Source: Flavisolibacter longurius
GTDB lineage: Bacteria; Bacteroidota; Bacteroidia; Chitinophagales; Chitinophagaceae
DNA length: 64,000 bases
Direction of reading: 5' to 3'
NCBI GenBank assembly: GCA_014163555.1
Contig: JACJGO010000003.1
Coordinates: forward strand, 124,001 to 188,000
Position 1 is the first letter of the stretch, and every line of letters starts with the position of its first letter. The notes under the pieces were generated by a model, which had not been told where the DNA came from, ran no database searches, and saw only the letters and a list, made by a program, of their open reading frames with translations. Below are positions 61,784 to 64,000 of the stretch, piece by piece. Made by a program: the position numbers and the translations under genes.

Positions 61784-62083
61784 ATGCAGGTAGATGATGC
61801 CTTAATAGAAAAGCTGTCGCGATTGTCCATGCTTGACTTTGATGCTACCGAAAAGGAGGAGATTAAAGCCGACCTGGAAAAAATGATCGGTTTTATCGAC
61901 AAGCTCAAAGAATTGGACACCACCAGAGTAGAGCCGCTGCTGCACATGGCCGGTGAGGTAAATGTGTTGCGGGACGATGTGCCCGGTGGCATGCTGAATC
62001 AGGAAGAAGCCCTGCAGAATGCACCCCTGCATAACAACCAGTTTTTCCTGGTACCGAAAGTGATAAAAAAGGACGAAGCCTGA
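61784..62083 (+). CDS. gatC: Asp-tRNA(Asn)/Glu-tRNA(Gln) amidotransferase subunit C
   Basis: 99 residues, usual length. It has the GatC pattern: [40 protein letters not shown], then [19 protein letters not shown] and a C-terminal [10 protein letters not shown]. GatC stabilises the GatA/GatB complex that amidates mischarged tRNA. Its stop codon (TGA) shares a base with the ATG of the following ABC gene, so they are coupled although unrelated in function. gatA and gatB are not in the window. Confidence 0.93.
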   Translation: MQVDDALIEKLSRLSMLDFDATEKEEIKADLEKMIGFIDKLKELDTTRVEPLLHMAGEVNVLRDDVPGGMLNQEEALQNAPLHNNQFFLVPKVIKKDEA

Positions 62084-62772
62084 TGCAGCCGGTGATTCAA
62101 CTGCAGGATATCCGTAAAAATTATTTCCTTGGCAATGTTGTCATTGAAGTGCTCAAAGGCATTTCGCTTACTATCCAGCGCAACGAATATGTTGCCCTGA
62201 TGGGCCCTTCCGGTTCGGGCAAAAGCACATTAATGAATATTATCGGCTGCCTCGATACGCCCACAGCCGGCACCTACACCCTTAATGGTCAGGCGGTCAG
62301 TGGCATGACCGATGATCAACTGGCAGATGTTCGCAACCAGGAAATTGGTTTTGTTTTCCAGCAATTTCACCTGCTTCCCCGCCTTACTGCGTTGGAAAAC
62401 GTAGCCTTGCCACTTGTTTATGCCGGCGTTCCAAAAAAGAAACGCACAGAACGGGCCACCGAAGTGGTGGAAATGGTGAGCCTTACCGATCGCAGTCATC
62501 ACAAGCCTTCGGAGCTAAGCGGTGGCCAAAACCAGAGGGTTGCCATTGCCCGGGCCCTGATCAACAATCCATCCCTTATTCTGGCCGACGAACCCACCGG
62601 TAACCTGGACTCCAAAACATCCGGTGAGATCATGGCGATTTTCGACCAGATTCATGCGGCCGGCAATACCGTTGTGCTGGTAACCCACGAAGAGGATATT
62701 GCCGCTCATGCCCGCCGGATCATCCGCCTGAAAGATGGTTTGATCGAAAGTGACCAGCTGACCGGAAAGTAG
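62083..62772 (+). CDS. ABC transporter ATP-binding protein, LolD/MacB type
   Basis: 229 residues. Walker [10 protein letters not shown] (about residue 43), Q-loop [18 protein letters not shown], signature [15 protein letters not shown] (N for the usual Q), Walker [13 protein letters not shown] and H-loop VTHEED. The LolD/MacB subgroup drives lipoprotein release or mechanotransmission with a separate FtsX-like permease, which is not adjacent here. Coupled to gatC. Confidence 0.92.
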   Translation: MQPVIQLQDIRKNYFLGNVVIEVLKGISLTIQRNEYVALMGPSGSGKSTLMNIIGCLDTPTAGTYTLNGQAVSGMTDDQLADVRNQEIGFVFQQFHLLPRLTALENVALPLVYAGVPKKKRTERATEVVEMVSLTDRSHHKPSELSGGQNQRVAIARALINNPSLILADEPTGNLDSKTSGEIMAIFDQIHAAGNTVVLVTHEEDIAAHARRIIRLKDGLIESDQLTGK

Positions 62773-62912
62773 AAAGGACCTTGCTTTACTGTATATTTAC
62801 GTATAAAACCTGTGGTAAATGAACGAATCCGGAGTCGTAAAAAGGCGCATTCCCCTGCCCGTAAATCCTGCTGATCGAAATTGTGTAGAACTACTATTCT
62901 CTATTCGGAAGT

Positions 62913-62938
62913 TTTTCAGCAACTTGCATCGCTGAAAA
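62913..62938. promoter_or_regulatory. Dyad upstream of the response-regulator gene
   Basis: TTTTCAGC (62913-62920) / GCTGAAAA (62931-62938), perfect eight-base arms with ten-base loop, 28 bases before the ATG at 62967. It could be an operator or a leader hairpin. Confidence 0.35.
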
Positions 62939-62966
62939 GCCGTACAACTACCTATAACTTTTTCTT

Positions 62967-63635
62967 ATGAAAAATCCAGAATCAACTGTCATTAAGGTCG
63001 CAATTGCCGACGATCATGCCCTATTCCGTGCCGGCGTGAAAACTGCTCTCTCCAGCCGCAAAGACATCCAGATGATAGCCGAAGCCGAAAACGGCATGCA
63101 GCTTCTGAACCTGCTCAAGCACATCAAGCCCGATGTCATTCTCCTTGATATTCAAATGCCTATCATGGATGGACTGACCACGCTTCCGGAGATTAAAAAG
63201 CTTTACCCCGACATGAAAGTAATTATGCTTTCCATGCACAACGATCATTCCGTAATTACACGTATGATGGAGATAGGGGCGAACTCTTACCTCACGAAAG
63301 ATTCCGATTCGGAAATGATTTACCAGGCCATCCGCACATGTTATGAACAGGAATTTTACTTCAACGATTTGACCAATAAAGCCCTGCTGAACGGTCTGCG
63401 CATGAAGCGTCCGGTGGAGCAGGAAATGCCGGAAGTGGCCCTCAACGACAAAGAGGTGACCATTTTAAAATTGATGTGTGAAGAAAAAAGCACACGTGAA
63501 ATTGCGGCGGCTGTTGACCTGAGTCCACGTACAGTGGAAGCCATCCGCGACAAGCTGAAAACCAAGACCGGCGCCAAATCGCTTGCCGGTTTAATTATGT
63601 ATGCCGTAAAAGCCGGCATTGTCGTACAAGAATAA
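62967..63635 (+). CDS. NarL/FixJ-type response regulator (orphan in this window)
   Basis: 222 residues. Receiver domain (about 8-130) with D61 in VILLDIQMPIMDG as phospho-acceptor, acidic pair D15-D16, and conserved lysine in YLTKDSDSEM. LuxR helix-turn-helix at about 158-215 (LNDKEVTILKLMCEEKSTREIAAAVDLSPRTVEAIRDKL). No kinase gene is adjacent on either side within the window. A strong terminator follows. Confidence 0.92.
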   Translation: MKNPESTVIKVAIADDHALFRAGVKTALSSRKDIQMIAEAENGMQLLNLLKHIKPDVILLDIQMPIMDGLTTLPEIKKLYPDMKVIMLSMHNDHSVITRMMEIGANSYLTKDSDSEMIYQAIRTCYEQEFYFNDLTNKALLNGLRMKRPVEQEMPEVALNDKEVTILKLMCEEKSTREIAAAVDLSPRTVEAIRDKLKTKTGAKSLAGLIMYAVKAGIVVQE

Positions 63636-63660
63636 TCGTCCTAAACGCAAACATTATTTA

Positions 63661-63690
63661 AAAAGCCAACGAACACCGTTGGCTTTTTTC
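63661..63690 (+). terminator. Intrinsic terminator after the response-regulator gene
   Basis: Stem AAAAGCCAACG (63661-63671) / CGTTGGCTTTT (63677-63687), five-base loop, T run 63684-63689. Confidence 0.88.
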
Positions 63691-63705
63691 ATTCAATTTT
63701 GGGCC

Positions 63706-64000
63706 ATGCAGGTTTGTTTTAATGGAGAATTCTTTCCCGCCAATGCACCGCTGCTGACCATTCAGAACCGCTCCTTCAAATGGGGCGATGGGGTATTTGA
63801 AACGGCGAAGGTTTTCCGTGGACGGTTGTTACTGGAAAGCCTACACTTTGAAAGGCTATGGGCAAGCTTGCGCTTGTTGGGAACAGAGGTCGGAAAGGGG
63901 TTTACACAGGACAGCTTGGTAGCACAGGTGCTGGAGCTTTGCCAGCGGAATGATTGTCTGGAACTGGCACGCATCCGGTTGGCTGTGTACCGCCAGGAAG
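63706..64000 (+). CDS. Class IV aminotransferase, N-terminal part (cut by window end)
   Basis: 98 codons from the ATG at 63706 to the window edge. The start reads NGEFFPANAPLLTIQNRSFKWGDGVFETAKVFRGRLLLESLHFERLW, the typical N-terminal block of the fold-type IV PLP family (branched-chain aminotransferase, D-amino-acid aminotransferase, 4-amino-4-deoxychorismate lyase). The lysine that binds PLP lies beyond the window, so the subgroup cannot be named; the short FETAKVFRG form fits PabC-like enzymes of Bacteroidota. Confidence 0.85.
   Translation, partial: MQVCFNGEFFPANAPLLTIQNRSFKWGDGVFETAKVFRGRLLLESLHFERLWASLRLLGTEVGKGFTQDSLVAQVLELCQRNDCLELARIRLAVYRQE

Overview
The window looks like a chromosomal segment of a Bacteroidota bacterium, most likely family Chitinophagaceae or a near relative; this placement is inferred from gene content, not from a search. 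The pointers are type IX secretion sorting domains, a PorP/SprF protein beside a giant PKD-repeat adhesin, a DUF4293 protein, an outer-membrane beta-barrel receptor with a carboxypeptidase-like N-terminal domain, and promoter elements of the TTG...TAnnTTTG type. Genes are dense. I see no prophage, insertion sequence, CRISPR array or rRNA.

Layout. 1-0.9 kb: 3' end of mnmE, then tRNA-Pro(TGG) with its own promoter and terminator. 1.2-6.9 kb: a complete seven-gene Mrp-type cation/proton antiporter operon. 6.9-7.7 kb: a gene-poor gap with a candidate leftward small RNA. 7.7-10.1 kb: a Tat-exported Gfo/Idh/MocA oxidoreductase and a PfkB sugar kinase. 10.3-19.7 kb: outer-membrane receptor, LOG protein, Na+/solute symporter with O-methyltransferase, LysM glucosaminidase with hypoxanthine phosphoribosyltransferase, and a von Willebrand-type exported protein. 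19.7-23.1 kb: grpE-dnaJ and a 23S rRNA methyltransferase. 23.2-26.9 kb: a peroxide-defence group (peroxiredoxin, OxyR, catalase) next to a tiny type IX sorting-domain protein. 27.0-32.6 kb: PorP/SprF and a 1444-residue adhesin with about 15 PKD-like repeats.

32.7-50.6 kb is mostly housekeeping: lipoprotein, M32 carboxypeptidase, YitT, Nif3 with its zinc-ribbon partner, recN, an AAA-ATPase/TPR membrane protein pair of unknown role, fabI, an ECF sigma factor, uvrA, a Uma2 protein, DUF4293 and a NarL-type two-component pair. 50.8-56.3 kb is an accessory-looking run of small genes all on the minus strand: an ABM monooxygenase, three NTF2-like proteins, two lipocalin-like exported proteins (one internally duplicated), an AraC regulator and a lipoprotein. 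56.4-64 kb holds glyA, a sugar nucleotidyltransferase, a nitronate monooxygenase-like flavoprotein, a 2H phosphoesterase, a coiled-coil exported protein, gatC, a LolD-like ATPase, a response regulator and the start of a class IV aminotransferase.

The most striking pattern is not a gene. At eight intergenic sites there are inverted arms built from short-period direct repeats of 7, 8 or 9 bp. The repeat word differs from site to site while the architecture is the same. At four of the seven convergent gene pairs the arms fill the space between, and touch, the two stop codons; at one site an arm has become the translated N-terminus of a gene. I do not know a formal description of this class.
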